64,000 nucleotides of DNA from Notolepis coatsorum (lineage: Eukaryota; Chordata; Actinopteri; Aulopiformes; Paralepididae), in contig OZ020594.1 in NCBI GenBank assembly GCA_963971535.1, positions 114,286,418 to 114,350,417 of the forward strand, read 5' to 3'. Every line of letters begins with the position of its first letter. The first letter of the stretch is position 1. The notes beneath the pieces were generated by a model. The model was not told where the DNA came from. It made no database searches and was given only the letters and a program-made list of their open reading frames with translations. Position numbers and translations under genes: made by a program. Shown in pieces: positions 20,199-30,961 of this stretch.

Positions 20199-21528
20199 TG
20201 TAACTGAGGGGTACAATTCCCTGACTGTATTGAAAGTATGGTATCATTAAACCACTACTAAGTTATGTACTTTAATTACTGGCCATACAGTACACAGGTA
20301 TATGTGATGAACACCCACACAATAACACGGCTTAACAAAGAAAGTCCTGTTTGGAATATTTATTAGAAGAGCAGCAATATTATATTACAGTATTGAGAAT
20401 TAGAGTCGCGCTTGTATGGCGAAGAATGTGCATGAATAGGTCAAGAGCGTAAGTCCATGAGCATATTACGATGGGGATAATTAATACCACCTGTAGCATA
20501 AGAATTATATAAGGTACACTCGTAGGTCAGCTGGAGATACTAGGGGGGTTCCCTCCGGTTGTAAGCCAGCAGGGGAGAGGAATTGTCGGGAGCAAAAGTC
20601 TGGATCAACGAGGAATAAAGAGACTCCAGGTACAGGAGACGGTGCAATAATCCCTTGGTCCTTAGACAAAGCAACAGCTATACTCCGGTATGCACTGCAG
20701 CATGGATGAAAGCTAGCCAGCCTCTGAGTCCTAGAGGCGGGCTCGACGGGGCTCCTCACAGGGTAGATCCCACACGGTAGTGGGGGTAGACGGTTCTCTG
20801 CTCCAGCAGCCACAGGACCAAAGCAATATAATCCAGCCGAAAAGGGCTCTGCATTCTTCGGTGTAGGTTATCCAGTGTACATATCCACACGGTTCTCGTC
20901 TAGGGCTCCTCGGATGGCGGCACAAGGTTAGGCCGCCCAGCCTGGATAAGCGCACTAGCTCGGTACGATGAAACGGTGGTAATGCTGGTCACTGTAGAAC
21001 GGTAGCCGCACGATACACTATACATAATAGACTATTACTTGATAATAGAATAAGTCGAACTCGACGATACAGCGTTAAACTCTGACACTTTAGCTATCAA
21101 TTCGCACGCGGTCTCAAGGCTCTATTTAGGGGCAAAACGGGCCCACTTCACAGCACGTTGTATCGTGGTGAAGGCTTCAGCTTTTAGTTACTAAGTGCAT
21201 CTGTATCCACCTGCGCCGTATTTATACGTAAGGTGAATAATCTAGTGCCAACCTTATTTCTGTCTCGTATTACTGCGCAAACCTGGGCATGTTGAGACAT
21301 GTCTTAGCGGTGACTTTGAACTAGACATTGGGGGTATGGCCATGGCGCCTAGGGGGTCGCTGTCCAATAGGAGAACGAATATTATGGTCTGGCCTGTACC
21401 TAGGTAAAGGGATATTCCGTGTATATGTACAAAGAATATACAAGGGATATCAGACGATATACAAATATTATACAATATATCTCAAGCAATAAATATATAT
21501 ATTCGGTTTAATCTGACCCTTTGTAACA
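20199..21528 (-). repeat. 3' LTR of the BEL/Pao element
   Basis: 1330 bp, nearly identical by eye to 32858-34183, with few substitutions and small indels (for example near 20657 and 21420). This points to a fairly recent BEL insertion. Short ORFs in both copies match because the repeat is duplicated. Confidence 0.92.
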
Positions 21529-21538
21529 GCCGCCTCCT
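21529..21538 (-). promoter_or_regulatory. Polypurine tract of the BEL/Pao element
   Basis: The minus strand reads AGGAGGCGGC immediately before the 3' LTR, where plus-strand DNA synthesis is primed in LTR elements. It is short and contains two C. Confidence 0.6.
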
Positions 21539-21623
21539 AATTAGTCTGCACCTAATTAGATAAGCAGAGACAGATTAACCGCCTTGTCCACTACTCAATG
21601 TCCGTTGTGAGGAGTAGGGCAAT

Positions 21624-23245
21624 TCACAAAGTCAGGGGGTCATGGTCGTCATTAATAGAGTCGGGGAGCCTTGGCAACTCTATCAGCCTCGCCACGGGTC
21701 GGGTGTATGTCCGTCCCTGGACGAGCACTTCTGCCGCTCTGACCTTTCCGTCGGCACCAGTGATCACTTTGCTTACGCGGCCGGCCGGCCACATAGCTCG
21801 GGGTAGTGACTGGTCGATAATCATGACGACTGTGCCCTCCGTCAAATTGTCTCTTTCTTTTACCCATTTCTGGCGGGTCTGTAGAGACGGTAGATAGTGG
21901 AGGAGGAAACTGTTCCAAAACTTGTCTGCCAATACTTGACTGTACCTCCACATTCTTCGGCCGTTCGCTTCCTCAGGTCTGTACACTGTCTGTGGGAGCG
22001 CGGGGTCCAGCCGCCCCATCAAGAGAGTGTTGGGGGTGACTGGGTCGACATCTGCTACATCACTTGAGACGTAGCCGAGGGGCTTTGAGTTCAATACTCC
22101 CTCGATCTCCGTGAGGACTGTCGTGAGGACTTCTTCCGCCACGGTCTGGCCCCCAAGCACGGCGTACAGGGCTGTCTTTATTGAACGTACTTCTCGTTCC
22201 CAAGTTCCCCCGAAGTGAGGGGCGTTCGGGGGGTTAAACTGGAAATCAATCTGAGAGGGAGCGAGGTGAGTCTTAAGTTCTGGGCCCATAGCTTGGAAGC
22301 TCTCTCTCAGCTCTCTTTCTCCGCCTTTGAAGTTTGTCCCGTGATCAGACAATAATATAGACGGTTTTCCTTTCCTCGCTGTGAATCTCCGGAAGGCCAT
22401 AAGGAATGAGTCCGTGCTCATGGTTGGAAGGAGTTCTATGTGTATCGCTCGGGTGGTCATGCATTTGAATACAATACCCCACCGCTTCTCCATCCCTCTT
22501 CCTTTCTTCACATACAGCGGGCCGAGGCAGTCCATACAGGTGGAGTGAAAGGGCTTGTCGCCGAGTCGGAGGCGACAGGGGGGTAGGTCAGCCATCCTGG
22601 GTATACTGTGCTGTGCTCGCCACTTGCGACAGTCTAGACAGGTCCGCTGGAAGCGTCGTACTGCTTCTCTTCCTTGCAGTATCCAATAGCGACGTCTGAT
22701 CTCAGCGAAGACTCTCTCTGCCCCGGCGTGGTGCACGTCCTCGTCGTATTTCTTTATGATGAGCTCTGTGACCTTGTGTCGGCTGTTGAGAACTATCGGG
22801 AACTTGACGTCATCCGTTAAGTCTGGGGCCCTTCTCAGACGACCACCCACTCTGATGAGATTATGGGCGTCGCGCTCAGGGGCCAAGTGGAGCAGTCTGC
22901 TGTCTGACGGGACTGGCTTTGATCCCTGCAGACAGTCTAGCTCGTCGGGGAACGAGTCTCTTTGGGCTCGCTGTAGCAGAAGGAGTTCTGCTTCTTCGTA
23001 ATTAGCTGCATTAATGTCAGTAGTGGAGGGAACCTCAGGGTGGTGCCACAGGAATGTCTTTAACTGCGCACTCTCAAGGGTAGGGCAGTCGTCTATGTTG
23101 GGATCTGTGGGGACTGGTGTGTGCGTCAACCCACAGAACATAGATTTCTTCATCTCTGCCTCCTCTTGACTAGCCTCCCGTGGGGTGGGTGTAGGCAGGG
23201 CCGCCTCAGGGGGTGTGCGAGCAGTGCGGTCGCACAGGGCCTCGC
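21624..23245 (-). CDS. BEL/Pao integrase
   Basis: An open frame of about 540 codons that inserts element cDNA into the genome. The N-terminal zinc-binding region has paired His (KYDEDVHHAG) and CLDC. The catalytic core shows Asp in STCMDCLGP, Asp in LLSDHGTNFKG, and Glu in FGGTWERE, giving the D-D-E triad. The C-terminal part (TVVMIIDQSLPRAMWPAG and following) is typical of BEL integrases. The frame ends at 21624, about 95 bp from the 3' LTR. Upstream, the frame meets the insert at 23246. Codons before that (the A/T-homopolymer-encoded residues) belong to the insert, not the protein. Pol continues at 25157 on the other side. Confidence 0.93.
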
Positions 23246-23260
23246 GGGAAGGGGGGCCTC

Positions 23261-23296
<36 letters not shown>

Positions 23297-23364
23297 TTTT
23301 TTTTTTTTTTTTTTTTATTATTATTATTATTTTTTTTTGCGAGGCCCCCCTTCCCGCGAGGCCC
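23236..23364. repeat. Palindrome around an A30/Tn core
   Basis: gggcctcgcgggaagggggg with a following cctcgc, then A30, a T run with (ATT)n, then the exact reverse complement. The arms copy part of the target duplication. It could be an inverted duplication made during insertion, or an assembly artefact at a homopolymer. Confidence 0.75.
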
Positions 23365-24747
23365 TTTTTCATCACAGACCTAAAATCTAGTTTTGCTTAT
23401 ATGCTTATATATTTCACATTAGACACGTTTGTAGAATGTGTCTGACTTGTTCCTGGGTCTGCAGTCCTGCAGACATACTCACTATTGGAGCTCAGCCTCT
23501 GGGTTCTGCAGCAGACATACTATTGGTTTCAACGAAGGGAGTGGTTTTACTTACATCATGTGTAGTAGTACGCCGGCGCCGCGTGAGTCAGCTGCGTTTG
23601 ACTATTTCGCGCATGCAGCTTTTGACTATGCTTAGTTATGCCAGCCAAGACGAAGAAAGAGGTCGGTCATTATCATCATTATCAGTCGGTCGGTCACCAA
23701 GGAACGTTGACGAAAGGCCTCTCGCTAGCGGGACAAATGGCCGGAGCCTTGTCATGGTATAGCCATGATGATGTCGGCTAGTAGCTAGCTTAGCTAAAGG
23801 CTAACTAGCGTTAGCTAACCTATTCAGAGGAGCGAGGCGAGGCGAGTGGATGTCTTTTCAAAAGAAGGAGAAGAGAACTTGTGAGCAGATAAATCTGTTA
23901 GGCAGCAATACACCGAAAGGTGTCCAGTCTGCCGGAAAGTACTCGAAGAAGAAGAAATTACACCGTGGCGTGGGCCAAGAAAGTCTCCTTCCAACTTTAC
24001 CATTGGCGCCGGCGTTGATACTGCGTTATGGTGAGTCAACCTATGATTATATACCCGCCGTGGACCTGACCTATCTCTCTTTCTCTCTCTCTGGAGCCAA
24101 ACTGGTCGACTAGCTAATACTACTAGTAGCTAACGGTGTGTGCCTGGTGAGAGCACCACAGCCAGGTGCCTGATTGAGCTAACTGTTAGCCAGTTAGCTG
24201 TTTAGCGTCAGCTGGGAACGTTCGTTTGATGCTATCAGTTAGCCTTGAGAATAGCAGGCCCTTTGACAGAAGATGTAGTCGGGCCTGCACCATGACAAGG
24301 CTCTGGCCATAGCTTCTTTTTGTCCCGCCAGCGAGAGGCCTTTCGTCAACGTGGAGACCTGTGTTGCGGCCTTTCGCCCTGCGTTCCTCGTGCAGGTAAG
24401 ATTAATGAAAATGTCATGACATTACCCCACTCTTCCTTCCTTCCCCTCCCGAATGTTTTGTTAATAACGATGTTTTTTTCCAGGCAAAACATATGCTACT
24501 TCACAACATTTGGAGATACGACATGTGCTGTGTGTGAATGTCTTGGTCGTTTGTGTAGCTTGGGTAGCGTTGGGCCGTTGGCCAAAGCTGTGTGTGTCAC
24601 AGTACCTGGCTAGCCTATTTAGCTGATGTCGGCCATTGGCTCCTTGCTGCTTTGGTTTCTCTATAGACCCTCTTCTCTTTGGATTTAAGTGTTGATCTTT
24701 GTCCTTTTTGATCTCTCATACATGCTCTCTCTCTAACACACACACAT

Positions 24748-24798
<51 letters not shown>

Positions 24799-25001
24799 CA
24801 TGCTCTCTCTCTAACACACATGCTCTCTCTCTCTCTCTCTCTCTTTCTAACACACACAGTCTGCCTATGGCGGCCTTTCTCGATGGCTAGGCTGTGCTCG
24901 CTGAGTCTGTATAGTCAAGGATCTTCAGTCACAGTGCTCAGGTATTCTGCCACTGTGTACTCTCTGTTTAGGGCCAAATAGCATTTCAATTTCTTTCTAA
25001 T

Positions 25002-25036
<35 letters not shown>

Positions 25037-25156
25037 CACTGTATATTGACTGTAGAACGGGAGCTCTCTCTCGCTCTCTCTTTTGCTATATGTTGACTGT
25101 ATCATGCCCCGCCTCGGGCAGCGCTATTATTTAAGAATATGTTGACTGTATAAATC
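23246..25156. mobile_element. 1.9-kb insert in BEL pol with 16-bp target duplication
   Basis: tcgcacagggcctcgc occurs at 23230-23245 and again at 25157-25172, and the BEL reading frame continues across, so the segment between is an insertion. The duplication length suits retroposition by target-primed reverse transcription. The insert holds a palindrome at its left end, an inverted repeat of about 55 bp (23704-23757 versus 24290-24352), a basic ORF with a splice donor, and CT microsatellites (24720-24855, 25006-25035, 25060-25082). Family not identified. Confidence 0.75.
23850..24029 (+). CDS. Candidate exon in the 1.9-kb insert
   Basis: Begins ATGTCTTTTCAAAAG and encodes a lysine-rich product (MSFQKKEKRTCEQINLLG, later KYSKKKKLHRG). 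The open frame runs to a GTGAGT donor just after 24029. A second strong donor, GCAG/GTAAGA, lies near 24395. The two arms of the 55-bp inverted repeat flank this exon. It may be the start of a transposon or captured host gene. No protein family recognised. Confidence 0.25.
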
Positions 25157-26337
25157 TCGCACAGGGCCTCGCATTTCTCCCAGGCGGCCCTGGGTGTAGG
25201 CCACTCTTCTTCCGGGAGCTTGAGGAACTCGGGACCGTCACTATAGAGATTGTGACGTGTGAGGTCATCCAGGGACATTCCCCGTGTGATGATGTCTGCT
25301 GGGTTCTGTTTTGTGTCCACGTACCTACAGCATGCTGATTCTGTTAAATCTTGGATCTCTGTGATTCTGACTCCCACGAAGACCTTGTATCTACACGAAT
25401 CGGACTGGATCCATGTGAGTACGGTCATGGAGTCTGACCACAGGATTGTTCTTTGCACCGGGATGGTGAGTTCACGTTGGATTAACGTGGCGAGTTGCGC
25501 TCCTGCTAGGGCTGCGCAGAGCTCTAGACGCGGGATCGATTGTTGCTTGCGGGGGGCTATTCTTGAACGAGCCAGGATGAAGGCGGTATGTATTTCTCCT
25601 CCCTCCTCTCGGGCCCGCAAGTAGGCCACAGAACCGTAGGCTACTTCGGAGGCGTCGCTGAAGACGTGCAGGTCCATCTGACACGTCTCCAGCCGCACTG
25701 TGGGTGGGAAGTAGCTGCGGCGTATGTTGACACCTGGGAGCGAGCTGAGTTCTGTTTCCCACTCTCTCCATGTGGAAGCAAGGTGGTCGGTTATGGGGTC
25801 GTCCCAGCCCTGGTCCTTGTCCCACAGCTCTCGCACAATCATCTTTGCCCTGGTGGTGTAAGGTAGAATACATCCCAACGGGTCATATTGTCTGGCGAGT
25901 GTTCTGTATACACTCCGTCTTGTGGTCGGTAGTGAAATCGACCTTCCCTGCTCCTTGGTCAGGGGTGTGTGTCTATAATGGAGCGAGTCTGTTTTGAAAC
26001 GCCAGACTAGTCCTAATGTCATTTCTTGGGCTTCACCTGGGATGGTCGCCATCCAGGTCTCGCTGCTTGCTGCCTTGTCCTCTGGGGAGAGGCTGCGCAG
26101 TACTTGAGGGTCGCTGCTGGCCCACTGCCGGAGATCAAAGCCGCCTTTTATCAGGGAGGCGCGGAGCTTGAGTAGGAGGGCCTCGGCCTCTTCTGGCGTC
26201 AAGACGCTTTGCAGACAGTTGTCCACGTAGAAACTCTTTTCTACACTTTGTCGGACCTCCTCGTCAGCTGCAGGGTCCTCTGCGACATGTTTTTGCAGTG
26301 CGAACGTAGCACAGCATGGGCTGCATGTGGTTCCCAT
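25157..26337 (-). CDS. BEL/Pao reverse transcriptase C-part and RNase H
   Basis: Continues pol after a frameshift relative to the upstream frame (they overlap at 26241-26337). Residues 37-40 of this frame are YVDN, a variant of the RT YxDD active site often seen in BEL/Pao. Downstream, HVFSDASEVAYGSVAY, IPRLELCAAL and ILWSDSMTVLTWI mark the RNase H-like part. The last element-derived codons (WEKCEALC) coincide with the 16-bp duplication; the terminal residues reported for this frame are encoded by the insert. Function: copies element RNA to DNA and removes the RNA strand. Frame-broken, so probably not expressed as a whole. Confidence 0.9.
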
Positions 26338-28118
26338 TGATAGATGGATGGTTGCTCATCCCCGATCCTCTCTCTCCATAAGAACCGCAGCAGGGGCTTG
26401 TCCTCTTCCACTAGTCGCACCTGCAGGAACATCCCTTTGATGTCGCCGCTGATGGCCACCTTGTTCTGGCGGAAACGTAGCAACACGCCTAGTAGAGAGG
26501 GGCCGAGTGTTGGGCCGGGCAAGAGCTCTTTATTCAGATTTTGTGATCCGATCTGGTAGCTGCAGTTAAACACAATACGATCCTTGCCGTTGTGGTGGAC
26601 CTTGTGGTGGGGCACGTACCATGATTCGGTCGTCTGATCGGCCTCTTGAATGTCAATTCTCTTTATGTGTCCCGCTGTGATTAGCTTGTCAATCTCAGCG
26701 CGGTACACAGTGGCTTGAGCGGGGTCTCTGGCTAGGCGCCGCTCTGTGTTCAGTAGATATCGCTCCGTTGCTTCTTTTGAGGCGTGGAAGGTAGGCATAC
26801 CCTCTCGCCTCAGGAGTGGAGTTGCGTATCTCATCACTCCATTGACTTTGACTCTCTTTGTCCCCTGCTCGAGGAGGGCTATGGCATAAATGTCTTCCTT
26901 GGAACGAATGTGTTTCTTTTCATTCTTAAACGGCATTGTCTCTAGTGTCCATAGCCTCTCGACGTGCTGTAAGAGGGTGGTGTCTTCTTCTGTCACTCTG
27001 GAGTGGAGGCAGCGAGTGGCTGCTGTTTGGTTGGGGGACCTGGAGAGGGGGCCTTGTAGTGTCCATCCTAGGCGGGTCTCGACTGCTGCTGGACAGCCTC
27101 TGGGCCCAATGTGGACCCGGTCCGTCGGGACGATGAGGTGTGCGTGGTCGGATCCTATGAGCAGGGTCGGGGTGGCGCCGTCGATGAGCGGTATAGGTAG
27201 TTGACGCATGTGCACGTATTTATCCATCAGCTTGGCGATGGGGTAGGTGTACCGCGACAGGCCTATGTCTTGGCTGGTGAAAGCGTTAGTGATCCTATAC
27301 CGCCTCTCTGGCTGCCCGCTTGCTGCGATAGTGAAGGAGACGTGCTCACCCTTTATCGTCTTCAGGTCTCTTCTTATAGTACGAATCGTCATCGTTTCTT
27401 CGCTCCCCCGCAGACCCAGCTGAGCTGCAGCGGATGCGAGGAGGAGAGTATTTTCTGACCCGTCGTCAAGGACGGCGTAAGTGTCCATGACCTTGTCCTC
27501 GTAGCTTAATGTCACTCGGACCACCTTCAAGAGCACCCGGGAGCCCCCGCTGCTGGCGGGGTCAATATACATGACTCTTACTCTGGTGCTGCTTGAGGGT
27601 GCGGGTTTCTTCCTGTTGCTGTCATGCAAGACGTCCAAGTGGGCTCCGTCACACCGACTACACCTCTTCTTCAAGCGGCACTCGGCTGCCATATGGCTGC
27701 GCGCACAGCGGTAACAGCGGCGGTTGGACTTTATCCATTGACTCACCTCGTCGGCGGTCATCTTCTTGTACGTGTCACATTGTGACAGCCAATGTTCTTT
27801 CTCGCAGTACTGGCATACAATCTTCCACTTCTCTTTCGTCGAGGGCGTGCTGTGGTTCTTGTTACGCGGTACTGATTCGGCTTGGTGCATGACGGCCACC
27901 AGCCTGCGGTTAACGTTGGATCTCCGAGGTCCCTCTCTGGGGCTTGGTCCACTCCGCACGAACGTATCCAGTCGTAGGCTGCTGACTTCTCTCGCGAGGA
28001 AGTCGGCCAGATCTAGGAGGGATGGCTCGGGACCGTTGGGATCACGGTGGTCTCTTTGCCGCCTGAAGCGCTCTTGTCGGGCGGGAGGAAGCTTCTCTAA
28101 TATCCTTTCAACATTAGA
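26241..28118 (-). CDS. BEL/Pao gag C-part, protease and RT N-part
   Basis: An open frame of about 625 codons. It starts inside gag at NVERILEKLPP, directly after the LINE insertion. Three Cys/His clusters follow: CQYCEKEHWLSQC, CYRCARSHMAAEC and CSRCDGAHLDVLH, the nucleic-acid-binding region of BEL Gag. The aspartic protease active site is YAVLDDGSENTLL. The RT begins near WYVPHHKVHHNGKDRIVFNC and includes SGDIKGMFLQV, which carries the first catalytic Asp. The frame is lost just after IYQWEPHA, where the RT continues in another frame. Leading residues MNLNLNL come from the LINE's tail repeat. Confidence 0.9.
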   Translation of the reverse strand, partial: SNVERILEKLPPARQERFRRQRDHRDPNGPEPSLLDLADFLAREVSSLRLDTFVRSGPSPREGPRRSNVNRRLVAVMHQAESVPRNKNHSTPSTKEKWKIVCQYCEKEHWLSQCDTYKKMTADEVSQWIKSNRRCYRCARSHMAAECRLKKRCSRCDGAHLDVLHDSNRKKPAPSSSTRVRVMYIDPASSGGSRVLLKVVRVTLSYEDKVMDTYAVLDDGSENTLLLASAAAQLGLRGSEETMTIRTIRRDLKTIKGEHVSFTIAASGQPERRYRITNAFTSQDIGLSRYTYPIAKLMDKYVHMRQLPIPLIDGATPTLLIGSDHAHLIVPTDRVHIGPRGCPAAVETRLGWTLQGPLSRSPNQTAATRCLHSRVTEEDTTLLQHVERLWTLETMPFKNEKKHIRSKEDIYAIALLEQGTKRVKVNGVMRYATPLLRREGMPTFHASKEATERYLLNTERRLARDPAQATVYRAEIDKLITAGHIKRIDIQEADQTTESWYVPHHKVHHNGKDRIVFNCSYQIGSQNLNKELLPGPTLGPSLLGVLLRFRQNKVAISGDIKGMFLQVRLVEEDKPLLRFLWRERIGDEQPSIYQWEPHAAHAVLRSHCKNMSQRTLQLTRRSDKV

Positions 28119-30961
28119 GTTCAAGTTCAAGTTCAAGTTCAAGTTCTTTAATAGTTGTCATACAGAAGTACAGAATACTTTCATACAAAATGCTTCTTAC
28201 TGTTACGCTCCAGAGACTGTGCTAGACAAGATAGTATCAAATAACATAATAACATAATATAGCATGAATTTAGAAGAAGAATGAGGTCACAGTTGTTCGG
28301 TATAGACATATGTACAATGTTCTGAGTTACCATATAATATACAATACACAATACTATGCAGTGTACTAATGTACAGTACTATCTAGTGCAAAGCAGAAGT
28401 GGGATGAGGTACAATTTTAGGTACAATTTACAGTAAGGTGTACGAGTTGTAGTGCAATCCTTCATCCATAAATATAAAGTGTGGGGAGTGGGTGCTACAG
28501 TGTGTTTGTTTAAAGTGGGTGTGTGCTATAAAGTGTGTGTAGTGGGTGCTACAGTGTGTTTGTTTAAAGTGAGTGTGTGCGTGTGGATGTGTGTGCTATG
28601 TGTGTTTGGTGGTTGTTGTTGTGTAGTGTTCATTCATTGTTCGTTTAGCAGCCTGATGGCCTGGGGATAGAAGCTACTTCTGAGTCTTTCTGTGCTCGCC
28701 TTGAGACTCCTGTGTCGCTTGCCTGACGGCAGCAGTTCAAAGAGGCAGTTGTTCGGGTGGCTCGAGTCCTTAATAATTCTCTTAGCCTTCCCCTTGCAAC
28801 GCTTGTTGTAAATGTTCTGGAGAGTGGGGAGCCCCCCTCCAATTGTGCGTTCGGCTGAACGTGTCACTCTTTGTAGTCTGCTTTGGTCTTTTGCAGTGCT
28901 ATTCCCAAACCAGGAGGTGATGTTGCCGGTCAAGATGCTCTCTATTGTACATGAGTAGAAGTTCTTAAGGATCTTCTGGCTGACTTGGAACTTCCTTAGG
29001 CGCCTGAGGAAGTAGAGGCGTTGTCGTGCCTTCTTCACCACACTGTTAATGTGTATGGTCCATTTCAAGTCCTCGGATATGTGGGCTCCGAGGTACTTGA
29101 AGCTGTTGACTCTCTCAACCGGTGCCCCGTCGATGCTGAGGGGGCTGTAGTCCTTGACCCCCGACCTCCTGAAGTCCACAATCATCTCTTTTGTTTTGCT
29201 GACGTTCAGGGAGAGGCTGTTTTCCTGGCACCATCCCGCCAGGACCTTGACCTCTTCCAGGTAGGCCCTCTCGTCGTTGGCAGAGATCAGGCCCACCACC
29301 ACTGTGTCGTCAGCAAATTTGACGATTGTATTGCTACTCCGCTGAGCCACACAGTCGTGTGTGTACAGGGAGTAGAGGAGGGGACTCAGAACACAGCCCT
29401 GGGGGGCCCCTATGTTGAGGGTGATGGATGAGGAGGTGCAGTTGCCTGCTCTCACCACCTGGGGTCTGCCAGTCAGGAAGTCCAAGACCCACTGGCAGAG
29501 GTCATAGCCCAAGCCCAGGTCCCTGAGCTTGGCTATGAGTATGGAGGGGACTATGGTATTGAATGCCGAGCTGTAGTCGATGAATAGCATTCTCACATAG
29601 TTCCCCTGCCTCTTGTCCAGGTGTGATGCTGCTGTGTGCAGCACATGGGATATGGCGTCCTCCGTGGACCTGTTGGGGCGGTATGCAAATTGCAGGGGGT
29701 CCATGTTGATGGGGAGGGAGGAGCAGATGTAGCCCTTTACTAGCTTCTCAAAGCACTTCATGGCTATGGAGGTGAGAGCTACAGGGCGGTAGTCGTTGAG
29801 GCAAGCAGGCTTGGATTTTTTGGGTACAGGGATAATAGTGGACTTCTTCAGGCAGGTGGGGATGACAGCCTGTTCTAAGGACAGGTTAAATATGTCAGTG
29901 AATACTGGGGCCAGTTGGTCGGCACAGACTTTTAGGACGCGGCCGGGGATGCCGTCCGGACCTGCTGCCTTCCTGATATTCACTTTTTTAAAGGTCCGCC
30001 TCACCTCATGCTCTGTTACCCTGAACACTGCGCCTCCATCAGCAGCCGACCCCCCCCCCCCCATTGCCGAGGCTTGTGAGCTGGTGTTGTTATTACCAGC
30101 ATCAAACCTCGCATAGAAGGTATTGAGGTCGTTTGCTAAGGAGATGTCATTGTTCAGTTTGAGGGAGGCGCCTTTGTAGTCTGTCATCGTTTTGAGCCCC
30201 TGCCACATAGCTCTAGAGTCAGCTTGTTCAAACTGGAGTTCAATTTTATCCCTGTAGCGCCGTTTGGCCTCTGACACTGTCCTCCTTACGTTGTGTTGCG
30301 CCACCTTGTGGTCATTCATGTTGCCTGCCACTAGGCCGTCATTGTATGCTTTGGTGCGCTCTCTCAGAGCTTCACGGACGGATTTGTCTACCCAGGGTTT
30401 TTGATTTGGGTAAACTTTCATTTTGGTAGTGGGGATTGTTTCTTTCACCCTAGTACAGACATAGTCCAGCACTGTCTCCGTGTAGGCATTAATGTTATCT
30501 GTGTCGCGGAACACAATCCAGTCTGTGTTGTGGAACACTGACCGGATCGTGTCCTCTGACGTCACATCCCATTTCTGCACCTCTCGCGAGACTACGGGAG
30601 TACTTTTAATTCTTTGTCTGTACTTTGGTGTAAGGAAAATGGATGCGTGATCTGACTTGCCAAAGCCACTATCAGAATGAGCCTTGTAGCCACCTTTAAA
30701 TTGCGTGTAACAGTGATCTAGGATGTTACCGCCTCTGGTGTTGCAAGTCACATGCTGGTAGAAATCAGGCAATACCTTTCTCAGATTGGCGCTATTGAAA
30801 TCTCCCAGTACTAAAATGGCGGCGTTAACGTTCGTCGCTTGTATATTATTTACCTCGTCGTGGAGTCTGGAGAGCGCGGCGTTGTTGTTGGCTTGCGGTG
30901 GAATATACACTCCGACCAGGACGATCGCCGTTAACTCCCTCGGGAGGAAGAAAGGACGACA
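28119..30961 (-). mobile_element. Rex1/CR1-like LINE inserted in BEL gag
   Basis: A 5'-truncated non-LTR retrotransposon. The 3' end (plus-strand left) is a run of ttcaag hexamers at 28119-28143, i.e. a (GAACTT)n tail, joined to BEL gag. The 5' junction lies within the endonuclease domain near 30961, where BEL codons (HELYAK) stop. A short ttag at both edges may be the target duplication. The 3' UTR covers about 28145-28633 and includes an imperfect repeat of gtgggtgctacagtgtgtttg near 28490 and 28545. Confidence 0.88.
28634..30910 (-). CDS. LINE ORF2: endonuclease C-part and reverse transcriptase
   Basis: 758 codons without interruption. Residues 37-39 GDF and 86-89 SDHA are the last motifs of the apurinic-type endonuclease; its N-terminal half is missing through 5' truncation. 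The RT shows AAGPDGIP (315-322), DYRPVALT (373-380), FIDYSSAFNT (443-452), GAPQGCVLSP (501-510) and the catalytic FADD (532-535). The C-terminal region has a Cys/His-poor thumb with WFGNSTAKDQSRLQR. It copies LINE RNA at a nicked target site. The first codon listed is GTG inside the frame, not a true start. The frame is intact, so the insertion is fairly young, but it is dead by truncation. Closest clade by motif is Rex1/CR1 of the jockey group; L2 cannot be excluded. Confidence 0.9.
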   Translation of the reverse strand: MYIPPQANNNAALSRLHDEVNNIQATNVNAAILVLGDFNSANLRKVLPDFYQHVTCNTRGGNILDHCYTQFKGGYKAHSDSGFGKSDHASIFLTPKYRQRIKSTPVVSREVQKWDVTSEDTIRSVFHNTDWIVFRDTDNINAYTETVLDYVCTRVKETIPTTKMKVYPNQKPWVDKSVREALRERTKAYNDGLVAGNMNDHKVAQHNVRRTVSEAKRRYRDKIELQFEQADSRAMWQGLKTMTDYKGASLKLNNDISLANDLNTFYARFDAGNNNTSSQASAMGGGGSAADGGAVFRVTEHEVRRTFKKVNIRKAAGPDGIPGRVLKVCADQLAPVFTDIFNLSLEQAVIPTCLKKSTIIPVPKKSKPACLNDYRPVALTSIAMKCFEKLVKGYICSSLPINMDPLQFAYRPNRSTEDAISHVLHTAASHLDKRQGNYVRMLFIDYSSAFNTIVPSILIAKLRDLGLGYDLCQWVLDFLTGRPQVVRAGNCTSSSITLNIGAPQGCVLSPLLYSLYTHDCVAQRSSNTIVKFADDTVVVGLISANDERAYLEEVKVLAGWCQENSLSLNVSKTKEMIVDFRRSGVKDYSPLSIDGAPVERVNSFKYLGAHISEDLKWTIHINSVVKKARQRLYFLRRLRKFQVSQKILKNFYSCTIESILTGNITSWFGNSTAKDQSRLQRVTRSAERTIGGGLPTLQNIYNKRCKGKAKRIIKDSSHPNNCLFELLPSGKRHRSLKASTERLRSSFYPQAIRLLNEQ

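Noticed and set aside
21624..23375. Single 583-codon integrase protein including the K/F/I homopolymers
   Set aside because: The first 45 or so codons come from the A/T core of the inserted element; the integrase frame proper begins after the target duplication.
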